Below are positions 41,988 through 52,085 of a DNA stretch of 64,000 nucleotides, piece after piece (the first letter of the stretch is position 1; the number at the start of each line of letters is the position of its first letter). Made by a program: the position numbers and the translations under genes. Under the pieces are notes generated by a model. The model was not told the DNA's origin. It was given only the letters and a program-made list of their open reading frames with translations, and did not search any database. The stretch comes from Levilactobacillus namurensis (GTDB lineage: Bacteria > Bacillota > Bacilli > Lactobacillales > Lactobacillaceae), in NCBI RefSeq assembly GCF_032197885.1, contig NZ_CP134159.1:496001-560000 (forward strand), written 5' to 3'.

Positions 41988-42677
41988 ATGACATTAACGA
42001 CTCAAGCACTCGCCAAATACATGGATCACACGAACTTAAAGGCTGACGCGACGGAAGCGTCCATCAAACAGACTTGCGACGAAGCCAAGCAATTCAATAC
42101 GGCTTCGGTTTGCGTCAACTCGTATTGGATTCCATTTGTGACCGAACAATTAAAAGATAGTGACGTTAATCCCATCGCCGTTGTAGGGTTCCCCCTCGGA
42201 GCCATGGCAACGGCAAGCGAGGTCTTCGAAGCACAGACCGCGATCGACCAAGGTGCCGAAGAAATTGACATGGTCATCAACATCGGTGAATTAAAAGCCG
42301 GAAATGAAAGCGTTATCAAGGACGACATTCAAGCCCTCGCCGACGCCGTTCACGCCAAAGGCAAGCTCTTGAAAGTCATCTTAGAGACCTGCTTGTTGAC
42401 TGACGACGAAATTGTGCTGGGTTGCCAACTCAGTGAACAGGCCGGAGCCGACTTTGTGAAGACGTCGACCGGATTCTCCACGGCCGGGGCGAAGATCGCC
42501 GACGTGAAGTTAATGCGGCAGACCGTCGGTGACCGGTTAGGGGTCAAAGCTTCCGGCGGGATTCACAGTAAAGCCGAAGCCTTAGCCATGATTGATGCCG
42601 GTGCCAGTCGTTTAGGGGTCAGCGCGACCGTGGCCATTCTGACGGACCAGACGGCCGACCAGAACGCCGGTTATTAG
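41988..42677 (+). CDS. deoC: Deoxyribose-phosphate aldolase DeoC
   Basis: 229 residues, class I aldolase, TIM barrel. It cleaves 2-deoxyribose-5-phosphate to acetaldehyde and glyceraldehyde-3-phosphate. [13 protein letters not shown] opens the fold, VVGFPLGAM and [12 protein letters not shown] follow; the Schiff-base Lys is in [13 protein letters not shown] and the second Lys in [10 protein letters not shown]. First gene of deoC-deoB-deoD-deoR-pdp behind the DeoR operator; AAAGGGG ribosome binding site. Confidence 0.96.
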   Translation: MTLTTQALAKYMDHTNLKADATEASIKQTCDEAKQFNTASVCVNSYWIPFVTEQLKDSDVNPIAVVGFPLGAMATASEVFEAQTAIDQGAEEIDMVINIGELKAGNESVIKDDIQALADAVHAKGKLLKVILETCLLTDDEIVLGCQLSEQAGADFVKTSTGFSTAGAKIADVKLMRQTVGDRLGVKASGGIHSKAEALAMIDAGASRLGVSATVAILTDQTADQNAGY

Positions 42678-42698
42678 TGGGAACAGGGGGTAAGAACG

Positions 42699-43886
42699 AT
42701 GGCATTTAAGCGAATTTTTGGATTAGTCATGGATTCAGTCGGTGCGGGAGCGGCGCCTGATTCCGAGAAGTACGGTGACCAGGGGGCCGATACCTTGGGT
42801 CACGTGGGTCAGTTCTACGAAGGTAACTTACAGTTGCCCAACCTGGCTCGCTTAGGGTTATCCAACCTGCATGGCACGCCAATCATGGGCGTCCCCGTTA
42901 ACCCTGACCCGCACGCCTACTACGGTAAGATGCAGGAAATCTCCGCCGGTAAGGATTCCATGGATGGTCATTGGGAAATGATGGGGCTGCCTGTGACCAA
43001 GGCGTTAAGCACCTTCCCTAATGGCTTTCCCCAGGACCTGCTGGACAAGCTAGAAGCCTTCTCTGGCCGTAAGATCATCGGGAACCGTCCTGAATCGGGA
43101 ACCAAGATCATCGCGGAACTTGGCGAACAACAGATGCAGACCGGCGACCTGATCGTCTATACCTCGGGTGACTCCGTTATCCAGATTGCCGCCCACGAAG
43201 ACGTGATTCCTTTAGCGGAACTTTACAAGATTTGTGACTATGCCCGTTCGTTAGTGAACGGCCCCGAATACTTAGTTGGTCGGATCATTGCTCGGCCGTA
43301 CGTTGGACCGGACGCTCAGCATTTTACCCGGACGGCGAACCGGCGTGACTTCACCTTAGAACCGACCGGTGAGACGGACTTGGACCGCTTGCAAAGTGCC
43401 GGCGTTCACGTGGTAGGGGTTGGGAAGATCAACGATATCTTCTCCGGCCACGGCATCGACGAAGGTTACCATAACGAAAGCAACATGGATGGAATGGATC
43501 ACGTGGACCACGTAATGGCGGAAGACTTCGAGGGCTTTTGCTTCATCAACCTGGTCGACTTCGATGCGATGTACGGCCACCGGCGGAATCCGCAAGGCTT
43601 TGGCCAAGCCCTCATGGACTTTGACCGGCGACTCGGGACGGTGTTGGCGAACCTGCGCGATGATGACCTGCTGTTGATCACGGCCGACCACGGGAACGAC
43701 CCGACCTATACGGGGTCGGATCACACCCGCGAATTGGTGCCGTTGCTGGCCTACTCACCTAGTTTCAAGCAGGGAGGGAGCTTAGGCATCCGCTCACCAT
43801 TCGCTGACTTGGGGGCCACGGTCCTGGATAACTTTAACGTCGTAGGGAACGGCCAAGGCCACAGCTTCTTGGCAGACCTTAACTAG
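42699..43886 (+). CDS. deoB: Phosphopentomutase DeoB
   Basis: 395 residues, alkaline phosphatase superfamily, full length. It interconverts (deoxy)ribose-1-phosphate and -5-phosphate with two manganese ions. Ligands: Asp12 in [10 protein letters not shown], the nucleophile region [13 protein letters not shown] (Ser where many relatives have Thr), the cap domain at about residues 100-220, [10 protein letters not shown], and the C-terminal [18 protein letters not shown]. It lies 21 bases after deoC. Links nucleoside phosphorolysis (DeoD, Pdp) to DeoC. Compare with the degenerate copy at 35.5 kb. Confidence 0.96.
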   Translation: MAFKRIFGLVMDSVGAGAAPDSEKYGDQGADTLGHVGQFYEGNLQLPNLARLGLSNLHGTPIMGVPVNPDPHAYYGKMQEISAGKDSMDGHWEMMGLPVTKALSTFPNGFPQDLLDKLEAFSGRKIIGNRPESGTKIIAELGEQQMQTGDLIVYTSGDSVIQIAAHEDVIPLAELYKICDYARSLVNGPEYLVGRIIARPYVGPDAQHFTRTANRRDFTLEPTGETDLDRLQSAGVHVVGVGKINDIFSGHGIDEGYHNESNMDGMDHVDHVMAEDFEGFCFINLVDFDAMYGHRRNPQGFGQALMDFDRRLGTVLANLRDDDLLLITADHGNDPTYTGSDHTRELVPLLAYSPSFKQGGSLGIRSPFADLGATVLDNFNVVGNGQGHSFLADLN

Positions 43887-43910
43887 ACAACCGACAGGAG
43901 GACGTCGATT

Positions 43911-44615
43911 ATGAGTAATCATTTAGAAGCCCGAATGGGTGACATTGCCGACACTGTGTTGATGCCCGGTGATCCGTTACGCGCGAAGTACATTGCCGAG
44001 ACTTTTCTGGACAACCCCGTTTGTTATAACCGGGTGCGCAACGCCTTCGGGTACACGGGGACCTACCAAGGCCACCGGATCTCCGTTCAGGGAACGGGGA
44101 TGGGGATTCCGTCCATTTCAATCTACGCCAACGAACTGATCAACGATTACGGCGTTAAGAAGCTGTTTCGCGTAGGCACGGCTGGTGGGATGAGCCCGGA
44201 CGTACAGCTCCGAGACGTGGTGCTCGCCCAAGGGTCCTCAACCGATTCAGCAATCATCCAGAACACGTTTGGTCCGGGGATGTATTACGCCCCCATCAGT
44301 GACTTTGGGTTGTTGGACACGGCTTACCACGCCGCACAAGACTTGAAGATTCCCGTTAAGGTTGGTAACATTTTAGCCGAAGATCGGTTCTATAACGATG
44401 AGATGGACCGCCAGAAGTTGATTGACTATGGGGTGGTCGCTACGGAGATGGAATCGGCAGCACTGTTTATGCTGGCGGCCAAGTACCAGGTCAAGGCCCT
44501 TTCCGTTCTGACAATCAGTAACCATCTGATCACGGGTGAATCGACAAAACCAGAGGAACGGGAAAAATCATTTAACGATATGATCAAGGTGGCGTTAGAA
44601 GCCGCGATTCGTTAA
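43911..44615 (+). CDS. deoD: Purine nucleoside phosphorylase DeoD
   Basis: 234 residues, hexameric NP-I type. [18 protein letters not shown] carries the phosphate-binding loop, [21 protein letters not shown] and FRVGTAGGM follow, and [12 protein letters not shown] is the ribose-binding motif; ISNHLITGE holds the catalytic Asp position as Asn, as in many members of the lactobacillar group. It splits purine (deoxy)nucleosides with phosphate. Third gene of the deo operon, 24 bases after deoB, ribosome binding site AGGAGG. Confidence 0.95.
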   Translation: MSNHLEARMGDIADTVLMPGDPLRAKYIAETFLDNPVCYNRVRNAFGYTGTYQGHRISVQGTGMGIPSISIYANELINDYGVKKLFRVGTAGGMSPDVQLRDVVLAQGSSTDSAIIQNTFGPGMYYAPISDFGLLDTAYHAAQDLKIPVKVGNILAEDRFYNDEMDRQKLIDYGVVATEMESAALFMLAAKYQVKALSVLTISNHLITGESTKPEEREKSFNDMIKVALEAAIR

Positions 44616-44658
44616 ACAAACCAGCAGACAAATTCGGATAGATGGGAAGTACCAGAGA

Positions 44659-45615
44659 ATGGCAGAGACTAGAGACGAACGACTAAAACAAAGCTTGGTG
44701 GTGGCCAAGCTCTACTATCAAGGTGATCAGAGTCAAAGCCAGATTGCGCAACAACTCGGCATCTCCCGGCCTACGGTATCACGGTTGCTCCAGTTCGCCC
44801 GCCAACAGGGATTGGTTCAGATTAAAATCGTGGATCCCATGCAGACGGTTCAGGCACTGGAGACGGCCCTTAAGCAACAGTATGCCATCGAGGTTCACGT
44901 GGTGCCCACGCAGATGACGCCGCTAAACGACCTGGTCAACAAGGTCGGGCAGTACGCGGCACGCTACCTTGAGCAGATCGTGACCGAACACGATATCATC
45001 GGCATCGGGTGGGGGAAGACCATCTACGCCATTGGGATGAACCTGGAACCGGACGCGTTGACCGGAGTCGAAGTCGTTCAGCTTAAAGGGGGTGTGAGCT
45101 ACGCCAAGGAACACACCTACGCTTTTGAAAGCCTGGAAGCCTTCGCGAACGCCTTCCACACGGTGCCCCAGTACCTACCCTTACCCGTCATCTTTGACCA
45201 CCAACAGACTAAGGAATTAGTGGAAAAAGAACAGCATATTCAACACCTGCTGGCCTTAGGGCGGCGAGCCAACATTGCCATCTATTCGGTGGGGACCGTC
45301 CGGAAAACGGCGCGGCTCTTCCAACTCGAATACCTGCAGGACCAAGAGAAGCAGTACCTGCAAGCCCACGCCATCGGGGATATCTTTTCCCGGTACATCG
45401 ACCGACGGGGCCAGATTGTCGACCCCGAGTTGAACCAGCGGACCATTGGCATCTCGTTGGATGACCTCCGCAAGAAGCAACATTCGATCCTGGTGGCGGC
45501 CGGGGATGCGAAGGTGCCGGCTGTTCAGGCAGCTTTAGAGGGCGGTTATCCCAATTGCCTGATTATTGATCAACACGCTGCGGCCGAATTGCTGAAAGCA
45601 ACGGCGGCTGACTAA
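44659..45615 (+). CDS. deoR: Deoxyribonucleoside regulator DeoR (SorC family)
   Basis: 318 residues. The N-terminal helix-turn-helix QSQIAQQLGISRPTVSRLLQFARQQGLV is followed by the SorC sugar-binding domain (IIGIGWGKTIYAIGMNL, VVQLKGGVSYA, RRANIAIYSVGTV, GISLDDLRKKQHSILVAAGD). By analogy with the Bacillus DeoR it represses the operon until deoxyribose-5-phosphate binds; the 15-bp dyad at 41931-41970 fits its operator. It is encoded within the operon it should control, giving feedback. Confidence 0.92.
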   Translation: MAETRDERLKQSLVVAKLYYQGDQSQSQIAQQLGISRPTVSRLLQFARQQGLVQIKIVDPMQTVQALETALKQQYAIEVHVVPTQMTPLNDLVNKVGQYAARYLEQIVTEHDIIGIGWGKTIYAIGMNLEPDALTGVEVVQLKGGVSYAKEHTYAFESLEAFANAFHTVPQYLPLPVIFDHQQTKELVEKEQHIQHLLALGRRANIAIYSVGTVRKTARLFQLEYLQDQEKQYLQAHAIGDIFSRYIDRRGQIVDPELNQRTIGISLDDLRKKQHSILVAAGDAKVPAVQAALEGGYPNCLIIDQHAAAELLKATAAD

Positions 45616-45648
45616 GCGATCTTCAACAAGGAATGGAGTGATCAACCC

Positions 45649-46947
45649 ATGCGAATGGTTGATATTATTGATAAGAAACGTAATGGTAACGAACTGACGT
45701 CTGCCGAAATTCAGACTTTCGTAGACGGCGTGGTGTCGGGGAAGATTCCGGACTACCAGATCAGTGCTTTTCTAATGGCCACTTACTTCCAGGACATGAC
45801 GGACGCGGAACGTTCGGCGCTGACCATGGCCATGATGAAGTCGGGGGACCACCTGGACTTATCCGGAATTGACGGCATCAAGGCCGACAAACATTCGACC
45901 GGTGGCGTGGGCGACAAGACCAGTATTCCGTTGGCGCCCATCGTCGCTGCCTTAGGGATTCCGGTCCCCATGATCTCCGGGCGGGGACTCGGCCATACGG
46001 GTGGAACCTTGGATAAATTGGAAGCGATTCCAGGATACACCGTAGAAGTTGCTGAGCAGGACTTTTTAAAGCAAGTTCAGGACGTAAAATGTGCCATCGT
46101 CGGGGCAACGGGAAACATCGCCCCCGCCGACAAGAAAATCTACGCCTTACGGGATGTGACGGATACGGTCGACTCGATTCCGTTGATTGCCAGTTCAATC
46201 ATGAGTAAGAAGATTGCGTCCGGGACTGACGCCTTGGTTATCGACGTCAAGACGGGTTCCGGGGCCTTCATGAAGACGCTCGATGATTCCCGGGCTTTAG
46301 CGCACGCCTTAGTGGAAATCGGTAAGGGCGTCGGGATGGATTGCATGGCCATCATCTCGGATATGAATCAGCCGTTAGGAAACGCCATTGGAAACGCCTT
46401 AGAGATTCAAGAATCCATTGACATCTTAAAGGGTGAAGGACCTCAAGACATCACTGATTTGGTGCTGACGCTAGGGGCCCACATGGTGGTGATGGCTAAG
46501 CAGGCTGACGACTTAGACACGGCCCGGGCCATGTGTGAACGGACCATCACCGATGGGTCCGCCCTGGCCAAGTTTGGAGACATGATTGCGGCTCAAGGCG
46601 GCGATCGACAGGTCATCGACCACCCTGAAATCATGCCGCAAGCGACCTATCAGATTGCGCTACCGGCGAAGACCAGTGGCGTCGTCAGTCACGTGGCCGC
46701 CGATGAGATGGGCATCGCGTCGATGCTCCTGGGTGGCGGTCGCCAGAAGGCGGATGACCAGCTGGACTACGCGGTCGGCATCATGATGAATAAAAAGATC
46801 GGGGATGCCGTGGAAGCCGGCGAGCCCTTGCTGACCATTTACAGCAACCGGGAAGACATCGACGACATCAAAGATCTGCTGTACCAAAACATCACAATCA
46901 GCAATCACGCGGACCCCGTCACGTTAATTCACGAAACCATTCGTTAA
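45649..46947 (+). CDS. pdp: Pyrimidine-nucleoside phosphorylase Pdp
   Basis: 432 residues, NP-II family. The signature region [47 protein letters not shown] binds phosphate and potassium; [16 protein letters not shown] and the C-terminal domain follow. It cleaves uridine, thymidine and deoxyuridine. ATG 45649 has GGAGTG upstream; a second ATG two codons later is possible. Last gene of the deo operon. Confidence 0.95.
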   Translation: MRMVDIIDKKRNGNELTSAEIQTFVDGVVSGKIPDYQISAFLMATYFQDMTDAERSALTMAMMKSGDHLDLSGIDGIKADKHSTGGVGDKTSIPLAPIVAALGIPVPMISGRGLGHTGGTLDKLEAIPGYTVEVAEQDFLKQVQDVKCAIVGATGNIAPADKKIYALRDVTDTVDSIPLIASSIMSKKIASGTDALVIDVKTGSGAFMKTLDDSRALAHALVEIGKGVGMDCMAIISDMNQPLGNAIGNALEIQESIDILKGEGPQDITDLVLTLGAHMVVMAKQADDLDTARAMCERTITDGSALAKFGDMIAAQGGDRQVIDHPEIMPQATYQIALPAKTSGVVSHVAADEMGIASMLLGGGRQKADDQLDYAVGIMMNKKIGDAVEAGEPLLTIYSNREDIDDIKDLLYQNITISNHADPVTLIHETIR

Positions 46948-46955
46948 AGTTTTAA

Positions 46956-46969
46956 TGTAAGCGTTTACC
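46956..46969 (+). promoter_or_regulatory. Cre-like site just behind pdp
   Basis: TGTAAGCGTTTACC matches the cre consensus at every position but the last. It lies eight bases after the pdp stop; no gene start follows within 500 bases, so it is an orphan or acts on read-through or a short RNA. Confidence 0.55.
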
Positions 46970-47029
46970 ACAACGGATTTAGAGTCCCGCTGAATGGTTC
47001 GCTAGGCCAATTAAACATCCTAAGATGAG

Positions 47030-47064
47030 CTCTGTAAAACCAAAACAGTTTTACAGAGTTTTTT
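47030..47064 (+). terminator. Terminator of the deo operon
   Basis: CTCTGTAAAAC (47030-47040) pairs perfectly with GTTTTACAGAG (47048-47058), then TTTTTT. Confidence 0.92.
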
Positions 47065-47432
47065 GAGTGGCATATTTATTTAGCGCTGTAGGTTGAACGG
47101 AGACCCTATTAGGGCCGGTCTTAAAGCAAAACCATGGTGATGCATATCATCGATTCGAGGCCCAACCGGTAAGGCGGGTGATTGCCACTACCCCTTGACT
47201 AAAAGTAGGAAAGATTTCTGCCGGGTCTTTTGGGCGGAAAGTAGACCACGGTGACGGCTGGGCGGCCTAGACTTGGAGGTGAGCCGTTGGCGAATCCACA
47301 GGTGGCCAATTTCCCGCACTCGGCCGTTTCATGTCGCGCCAGTTTTCGGTATAATAGGAAACGACGTCGATGCACCGGGTCAGCCTATCTGTCCGGTTGC
47401 GTTTCGACTATAAGTACGGTAAAGTAGACTCA
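47065..47432. other. Intergenic region with rsmG promoter
   Basis: TTTCAT, 17 bases, TATAAT (ending near 47355) forms a promoter for rsmG with a leader of about 120 bases. A sequence similar to the right end of the palindromic elements (CCAACCGGTAAGGCG) occurs near 47161-47176 without a partner. No gene is seen. Confidence 0.5.
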
Positions 47433-47462
47433 GACGTGAAACAATTGTGTTTCACAGGAAAT
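47433..47462. promoter_or_regulatory. Perfect dyad resembling everted parS half-sites
   Basis: GTGAAACA - ATTG - TGTTTCAC is a perfect 8-bp inverted repeat. Each arm equals one half of the parS consensus TGTTTCACGTGAAACA, but the halves face outward. It lies 20 bases ahead of rsmG, at the head of the noc-soj-parB cluster. It may be a degenerate parS pair or simply a leader hairpin. Confidence 0.4.
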
Positions 47463-47480
47463 CAAATGGGAGAATGAACA

Positions 47481-48209
47481 ATGAATCCAGAAGCCTTCAA
47501 GGCCGCGCTGGCTGAACAGGGAATCGACTTAACGCCGACCCAGATGCAGCAGTTTGCGACGTATTATGAATTTTTGGTGGCGACGAACGAACACGTCAAC
47601 CTCACCACGATTACCGAAGAGTCCGAGGTCTATCTGAAACACTTCTACGACTCATTGACGCCCGCCTTCTATCTGCCGGCGTTGCGGGACCAACCGCTGA
47701 CGCTGTGCGATGTGGGGGCTGGTGCCGGGTTCCCGTCGTTGCCCTTAAAAATCGCCTTTCCGCAGTTGCAAGTCACAATCGTGGATTCGCTGAACAAGCG
47801 CATCACGTTTTTGAATGAACTGGCGGCGAAGCTGGACCTGACCGGCGTGGCGTTTTACCATGCTCGGGCCGAGGAATTCGGCGGCAAGCGGGCCCCACAC
47901 CGGGAAGCCTTTGACCTGGTCACGGCCCGGGCCGTGGCACGGATGTCCGTGTTGAGCGAGCTCTGCCTGCCACTGACCAAGGTCGGGGGCCAGTTCGTGG
48001 CGTTGAAGGCCGCGAAGACCGCCGATGAGTTAGCAGTTAGTCAGCAAGCCATTGCGACGCTGGGCGGCAAGCTCAGTGCCGACCACGACTTTGCGTTGCC
48101 GGTCTCGAACGACCCGCGGCACATCGTGGTCATCGATAAGCTTAAGCAGACGCCTAAGCGTTATCCGCGTAAAGCCGGCACACCCAACCGGGAGCCGTTA
48201 GAAAACTAA
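47481..48209 (+). CDS. rsmG: 16S rRNA (guanine-N7)-methyltransferase RsmG (GidB)
   Basis: 242 residues. It methylates G527 of 16S rRNA. The conserved [24 protein letters not shown], the SAM loop [37 protein letters not shown] and [12 protein letters not shown] are all present. TGGGAGAATG is the ribosome binding site. It heads the cluster rsmG-noc-soj-parB that marks the origin region of Firmicutes. Confidence 0.95.
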   Translation: MNPEAFKAALAEQGIDLTPTQMQQFATYYEFLVATNEHVNLTTITEESEVYLKHFYDSLTPAFYLPALRDQPLTLCDVGAGAGFPSLPLKIAFPQLQVTIVDSLNKRITFLNELAAKLDLTGVAFYHARAEEFGGKRAPHREAFDLVTARAVARMSVLSELCLPLTKVGGQFVALKAAKTADELAVSQQAIATLGGKLSADHDFALPVSNDPRHIVVIDKLKQTPKRYPRKAGTPNREPLEN

Positions 48210-48229
48210 TGGGATGGGGGTAAGTTAAG

Positions 48230-49063
48230 TTGCCATTTTCATTATTTGGGAATAATCGGGATAAGGCGCAACGCTCAGCCCATCCCGTGAAGCAAAACGT
48301 GGTGATGATTCCGGTCGCGCAGATTATCGCGAACCGGTTCCAGCCACGCCAGCGGTTCGACGCCACGGCAATTACCCAATTGGCCCAGACGATTGACGAG
48401 CACGGGTTATTACAACCCATCGTGTTACGACAGTACCAACCGGACCATTACGAGATCATCGCCGGGGAGCGGCGTTTTCGGGCCGTGTCCCAGCTAAAAT
48501 GGGCGGAGGTTCCCGCCATTGTCGAAGACTTCGACGATGACGAGACGGCGTCGATGGCGCTGATCGAGAACCTCCAACGTGAGGAACTGACCGCGGTCGA
48601 AGAAGCCACGGCCTACCGGCAATTAATGGACCTGAACCACCTGACCCAGGCCCAATTGGCAACGGGCATCGGGAAGAGTCAGGGGTTCGTGGCCAATAAG
48701 TTGCGCCTGTTGAAGCTGACCAAGCCGGTCCAAGACGCCATCTTGAACCGCCAGATCAGCGAGCGTCACGGTCGAGCCTTACTGGCCTTATCCGACGCCC
48801 AGCAGGTCACGATTCTGCACCAGGTGATCGACCGGCAGCTGACGGTCAAGGAGACCGAAGCGCTGATCAAGGCGCAGAAGGTCGAACCCAAGCACCGCCG
48901 GAAGATCAGTCGGCAGGGCGTCAACGGCGACACCCGCGTGGCGGTCAATACGATTCGCCAGTCGGTCAAGATGGTGACCGACGCGGGCTTGCCACTGACC
49001 ACGAAAGAAGAAGAGACGGCGGACCATTACCGCATCATCATTGACATTCCAAAAGAAAGCTAG
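48230..49063 (+). CDS. noc: Nucleoid occlusion protein Noc (ParB family)
   Basis: 277 residues beginning at TTG 48230 with GGGGGTAAG upstream; the N-terminal PFSLFGNN segment is the membrane-targeting helix region typical of Noc. The ParB/Noc core follows: QIIANRFQPRQRFD, GLLQPIVLRQYQ, IIAGERRFRAVSQLKW (CTP-binding) and the helix-turn-helix LTQAQLATGIGKSQGFVANKLRLLKL. It binds NBS sites on DNA and prevents division over the nucleoid. Position directly after rsmG distinguishes it from ParB further on. Confidence 0.9.
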   Translation: MPFSLFGNNRDKAQRSAHPVKQNVVMIPVAQIIANRFQPRQRFDATAITQLAQTIDEHGLLQPIVLRQYQPDHYEIIAGERRFRAVSQLKWAEVPAIVEDFDDDETASMALIENLQREELTAVEEATAYRQLMDLNHLTQAQLATGIGKSQGFVANKLRLLKLTKPVQDAILNRQISERHGRALLALSDAQQVTILHQVIDRQLTVKETEALIKAQKVEPKHRRKISRQGVNGDTRVAVNTIRQSVKMVTDAGLPLTTKEEETADHYRIIIDIPKES

Positions 49064-49077
49064 AGGTGGAACGAAGT

Positions 49078-49845
49078 ATGGGCTATATCATCGCATTAGC
49101 CAATCAAAAGGGGGGCGTCGGTAAGACGACCACCGGCGTGAACCTGGGCGCGGCGTTAGCGAGCATGGGGAAGCAGATCCTGCTTGTCGATACGGATGCG
49201 CAAGGGAACGCGACCAGTGGGGTCGGCATCCAGAAGGCCTCCATTGAGCGGGAAATTTATGACGTACTGGTCAACGAAATTCCAATTCAGGATGCCATCT
49301 TGCATACCGAACATCCCGGATTAGACATCGTTCCGGCAACCATTCAGCTTTTGGGGGCCGAAATCGAACTGACCCCCATGATGGCTCGGGAGACCCGGTT
49401 GAAGGCCGCCCTAGACGAGGTCCGCGACCAGTACGATTACATCTTGATCGACTGTCCGCCATCGTTAGGCCTGCTGACCATCAACGCGTTCACCGCAGCG
49501 GATTCCATCCTGATTCCGGTGCAGAGTGAGTACTACGCGCTGGAAGGGCTGACCCAACTGTTGAACACGGTCAAGCTGGTCCAGAAGCACTTCAACCGCG
49601 ACCTGAAGATCGAAGGGGTCCTCTTGACCCTCTACGATGCCCGGACCAACCTGGGCAAGCAGGTCAACGAAGAAGTGAAGAAGTATTTCAGAAACAAGGT
49701 CTACGCCACGATCATTCCGCGGAATGTGCAGTTGGCGGAAGCCCCAAGTCATGGGATGCCGATTATTGATTACGCGCCGAAGTCCAAGGGCGCTGTCGTG
49801 TACACTGAACTCGCAAAGGAAGTGCTAGCTGCCCATGGCAAGTAA
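49078..49845 (+). CDS. soj: Chromosome-partitioning ATPase ParA (Soj)
   Basis: 255 residues, deviant Walker A KGGVGKTTTGVNLGAAL, switch I DTDAQGNATSG and Walker B YILIDCPPSLGLL. Works with ParB in origin segregation and DnaA control. ATG 49078 follows AGAGGTGG; the GTG at 49066 overlaps this site and is rejected. Its 3' end overlaps parB by 11 bases, indicating coupling. Confidence 0.95.
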   Translation: MGYIIALANQKGGVGKTTTGVNLGAALASMGKQILLVDTDAQGNATSGVGIQKASIEREIYDVLVNEIPIQDAILHTEHPGLDIVPATIQLLGAEIELTPMMARETRLKAALDEVRDQYDYILIDCPPSLGLLTINAFTAADSILIPVQSEYYALEGLTQLLNTVKLVQKHFNRDLKIEGVLLTLYDARTNLGKQVNEEVKKYFRNKVYATIIPRNVQLAEAPSHGMPIIDYAPKSKGAVVYTELAKEVLAAHGK

Positions 49846-50719
49846 GAAAGAGAAAAGTTTGGGGCGTGGAATCGACGCGCTGTTCGCTGAAAACGGAGTC
49901 GATACGGGTGAAGAGACCGTGGTCGACCTGACCCTGGCCAACATCCGCCCGAACCCCTACCAGCCCCGCCAAAAGTTTGATCAGAAGGGCCTTGCTGATT
50001 TAGCGGCCTCCATCAAGAAGACCGGCGTGTTCCAACCCATCATCGTCCGGCAGCCCAATAAGCAGGTCGAACGCTATGAGATTCTAGCAGGCGAACGGCG
50101 TTACCGGGCATCCAAGCTCGCGGAGAAGACCACGATTCCGGCCATTGTCCGTGACGTGACCGAAGAACAGATGATGGAAATCGCCGTGTTGGAGAACTTG
50201 CAACGTGAAGACCTGACCCCGCTGGAAGAAGCCGAAGCTTATGATACGCTGATGACCAAGCTGACCCTGACCCAAGCGCAGGTCTCCGAACGGCTGGGCA
50301 AGAGTCGGCCCTACATCGCCAACTACCTGCGCCTGTTGGGCCTGCCGAAAGTGGTCAAGGACATGCTGCAGCACAACCAGTTGTCGATGGGTCAAGCGCG
50401 GACGCTGCTGTCCTTGAAGGACAAGAGCAAGTTGGTCGCGTTGGCCAAGAAGGCCGTCACCGAGGGGATGACCGTCCGGGCACTGGAAGCCGAAGTGGGC
50501 AAGCTAAACGGCGCGGCCAAGAAGTTGGCCAAGAAGCCCGCCAAGAAGAAGTCCCCGTTCCTCCGCTCAACGGAAAACCAGTTGCAGGAACGGTTTGGGA
50601 CGCAGGTCTCCATTAATCAGAGTACCCATGACGACCACCAAGGCCGTATCGAGATTGAGTACCTGTCGACCGATGATTTGAACCGCATTTTAAGTTTGTT
50701 AGACATCCACTCGGATTAA
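49835..50719 (+). CDS. parB: Chromosome-partitioning protein ParB (Spo0J)
   Basis: 294 residues, CTPase clamp that loads at parS. SLGRGIDALF opens the protein, IRPNPYQPRQKFD and LAGERRYRASKLA form the CTP pocket, and LTQAQVSERLGKSRPYIANYLRLLGL is the DNA-binding helix-turn-helix. A Lys/Ala linker (AAKKLAKKPAKKKSPF) and the C-terminal dimerisation domain follow. Overlaps soj by 11 bases. Confidence 0.95.
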   Translation: MASKKEKSLGRGIDALFAENGVDTGEETVVDLTLANIRPNPYQPRQKFDQKGLADLAASIKKTGVFQPIIVRQPNKQVERYEILAGERRYRASKLAEKTTIPAIVRDVTEEQMMEIAVLENLQREDLTPLEEAEAYDTLMTKLTLTQAQVSERLGKSRPYIANYLRLLGLPKVVKDMLQHNQLSMGQARTLLSLKDKSKLVALAKKAVTEGMTVRALEAEVGKLNGAAKKLAKKPAKKKSPFLRSTENQLQERFGTQVSINQSTHDDHQGRIEIEYLSTDDLNRILSLLDIHSD

Positions 50720-50755
50720 CCGGGTGGTGGGACCCAAAGTACTGGAGGGATAACC

Positions 50756-50965
50756 ATGTACGACTTAGGCGATGTGGTGGAAATGAAGAAGCCCCATCCA
50801 TGTGGGGCGAACCGCTGGGAAATCACCCGGATGGGTGCGGATATCAAGATCAAGTGTACCAATTGTGGGCACGTGGTCATGCTATCCCGGCGAGAATTTG
50901 AGAAGAAACTAAAGAAGGTACTGGTCCGCAAGGCCGATGCCGAAAATTCAGAAAAGAGTGAATAA
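50756..50965 (+). CDS. DUF951 small protein
   Basis: 69 residues. VVEMKKPHPCGANRWEITRMGADIKIKCTNCGHVVMLSRREFEKKL matches DUF951, including three cysteines that could bind zinc. Always found between parB and ychF in lactobacilli; function unknown. TGGAGGG ribosome binding site. Confidence 0.9.
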   Translation: MYDLGDVVEMKKPHPCGANRWEITRMGADIKIKCTNCGHVVMLSRREFEKKLKKVLVRKADAENSEKSE

Positions 50966-50970
50966 GCTTT

Positions 50971-52071
50971 ATGTCATTAACTGCAGGAATCGTTGGGTTG
51001 CCCAACGTGGGGAAGTCAACGTTATTTAACGCGATTACCAATGCCGGGGCTGAAATGGCCAACTACCCGTTCGCGACGATCGATCCGAACGTGGGGATGG
51101 TGGAAGTTCCTGACAAGCGGCTGGACCGGATTCAAGAACTGATCCCCGCCAAGAAGGTCGTGCCAACGACCTTTGAATTTACCGATATCGCCGGGATTGT
51201 GAAGGGTGCCAGCAAGGGTGAAGGACTGGGGAACCAGTTCTTGGAAAACATCCGGCAAGTTGACGCCATCGTGCACGTGGTCCGGGCTTTCGATGACGAC
51301 AACATCACCCACGTGTCCGGGAAGATCGACCCCATCGAAGATATCGAAACCATCAACTTGGAACTCGGCTTGGCCGACTTGGACGCCGTGAACAAGCGGT
51401 TAGCCAAGGTGGAACGCGCTGCCAAGGGGAGCGACAAGGAAGCCAAGGCGGAACTGGCCGTCTTACAAAAGATCAAGCCCGTCTTGGAAGCCGGTGGTGC
51501 GGTGCGTTCACTGGACTTCGACGAAGAGGAACAAAAGATCGTGAAGGGCCTGTTCCTGCTGACCAGCAAGCCGGTCTTGTACGTTGCGAACATTGCGGAA
51601 GATGACATGGCCGACCCTGAACACTCCAAGTATTTCAAGAGCATCCAGGACTACGCCGCCAAGGAAGGCGCCGAAGCCATTGGGGTCGCTGCGGAAGCCG
51701 AAGAAGAGATCGCCGAACTTGACGATGACGAAAAGGCGGACTTCTTGGAGGCCGAAGGGGTCGAAGAACCTGGTTTGAACCGGTTGATTCGGGCCTCCTA
51801 CCACCTGTTAGGACTGGAAACGTTCTTCACGGCTGGTGGTAAGGAAACGCGGGCCTGGACTTACAAGACCGGGACTAAGGCGCCACAAGCTGCCGGGATC
51901 ATTCACTCCGACTTCGAACGTGGATTCATCCGGGCCGAAGTAATGGCGTTTGACGATTTGGACAAGTACAAGACAGAAGCGGCCGTTAAGGAAGCCGGCA
52001 AGTTACGGGTCGAAGGTAAGGATTACGTGATGCAAGACGGTGACATTGTCGAATTCCGCTTCAACGTTTAG
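50971..52071 (+). CDS. ychF: Redox-regulated ATPase YchF (Obg family)
   Basis: 366 residues. The P-loop GLPNVGKSTLFNA, G2/G3 regions (DIAGIVKGASKGEGLGNQFL) and the C-terminal TGS domain (IHSDFERGFIRAEVMAFDDL) are clear. YchF hydrolyses ATP rather than GTP because the G4 NKxD is altered (YVANIAEDD). Associated with ribosomes and stress response. It follows the DUF951 gene by five bases. Confidence 0.95.
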   Translation: MSLTAGIVGLPNVGKSTLFNAITNAGAEMANYPFATIDPNVGMVEVPDKRLDRIQELIPAKKVVPTTFEFTDIAGIVKGASKGEGLGNQFLENIRQVDAIVHVVRAFDDDNITHVSGKIDPIEDIETINLELGLADLDAVNKRLAKVERAAKGSDKEAKAELAVLQKIKPVLEAGGAVRSLDFDEEEQKIVKGLFLLTSKPVLYVANIAEDDMADPEHSKYFKSIQDYAAKEGAEAIGVAAEAEEEIAELDDDEKADFLEAEGVEEPGLNRLIRASYHLLGLETFFTAGGKETRAWTYKTGTKAPQAAGIIHSDFERGFIRAEVMAFDDLDKYKTEAAVKEAGKLRVEGKDYVMQDGDIVEFRFNV

Positions 52072-52085
52072 AAGGGATCAAGTTT

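Noticed and set aside
47161..47176. Third copy of the palindromic element
   Set aside because: CCAACCGGTAAGGCG resembles one terminus but no partner end or internal module is present nearby.
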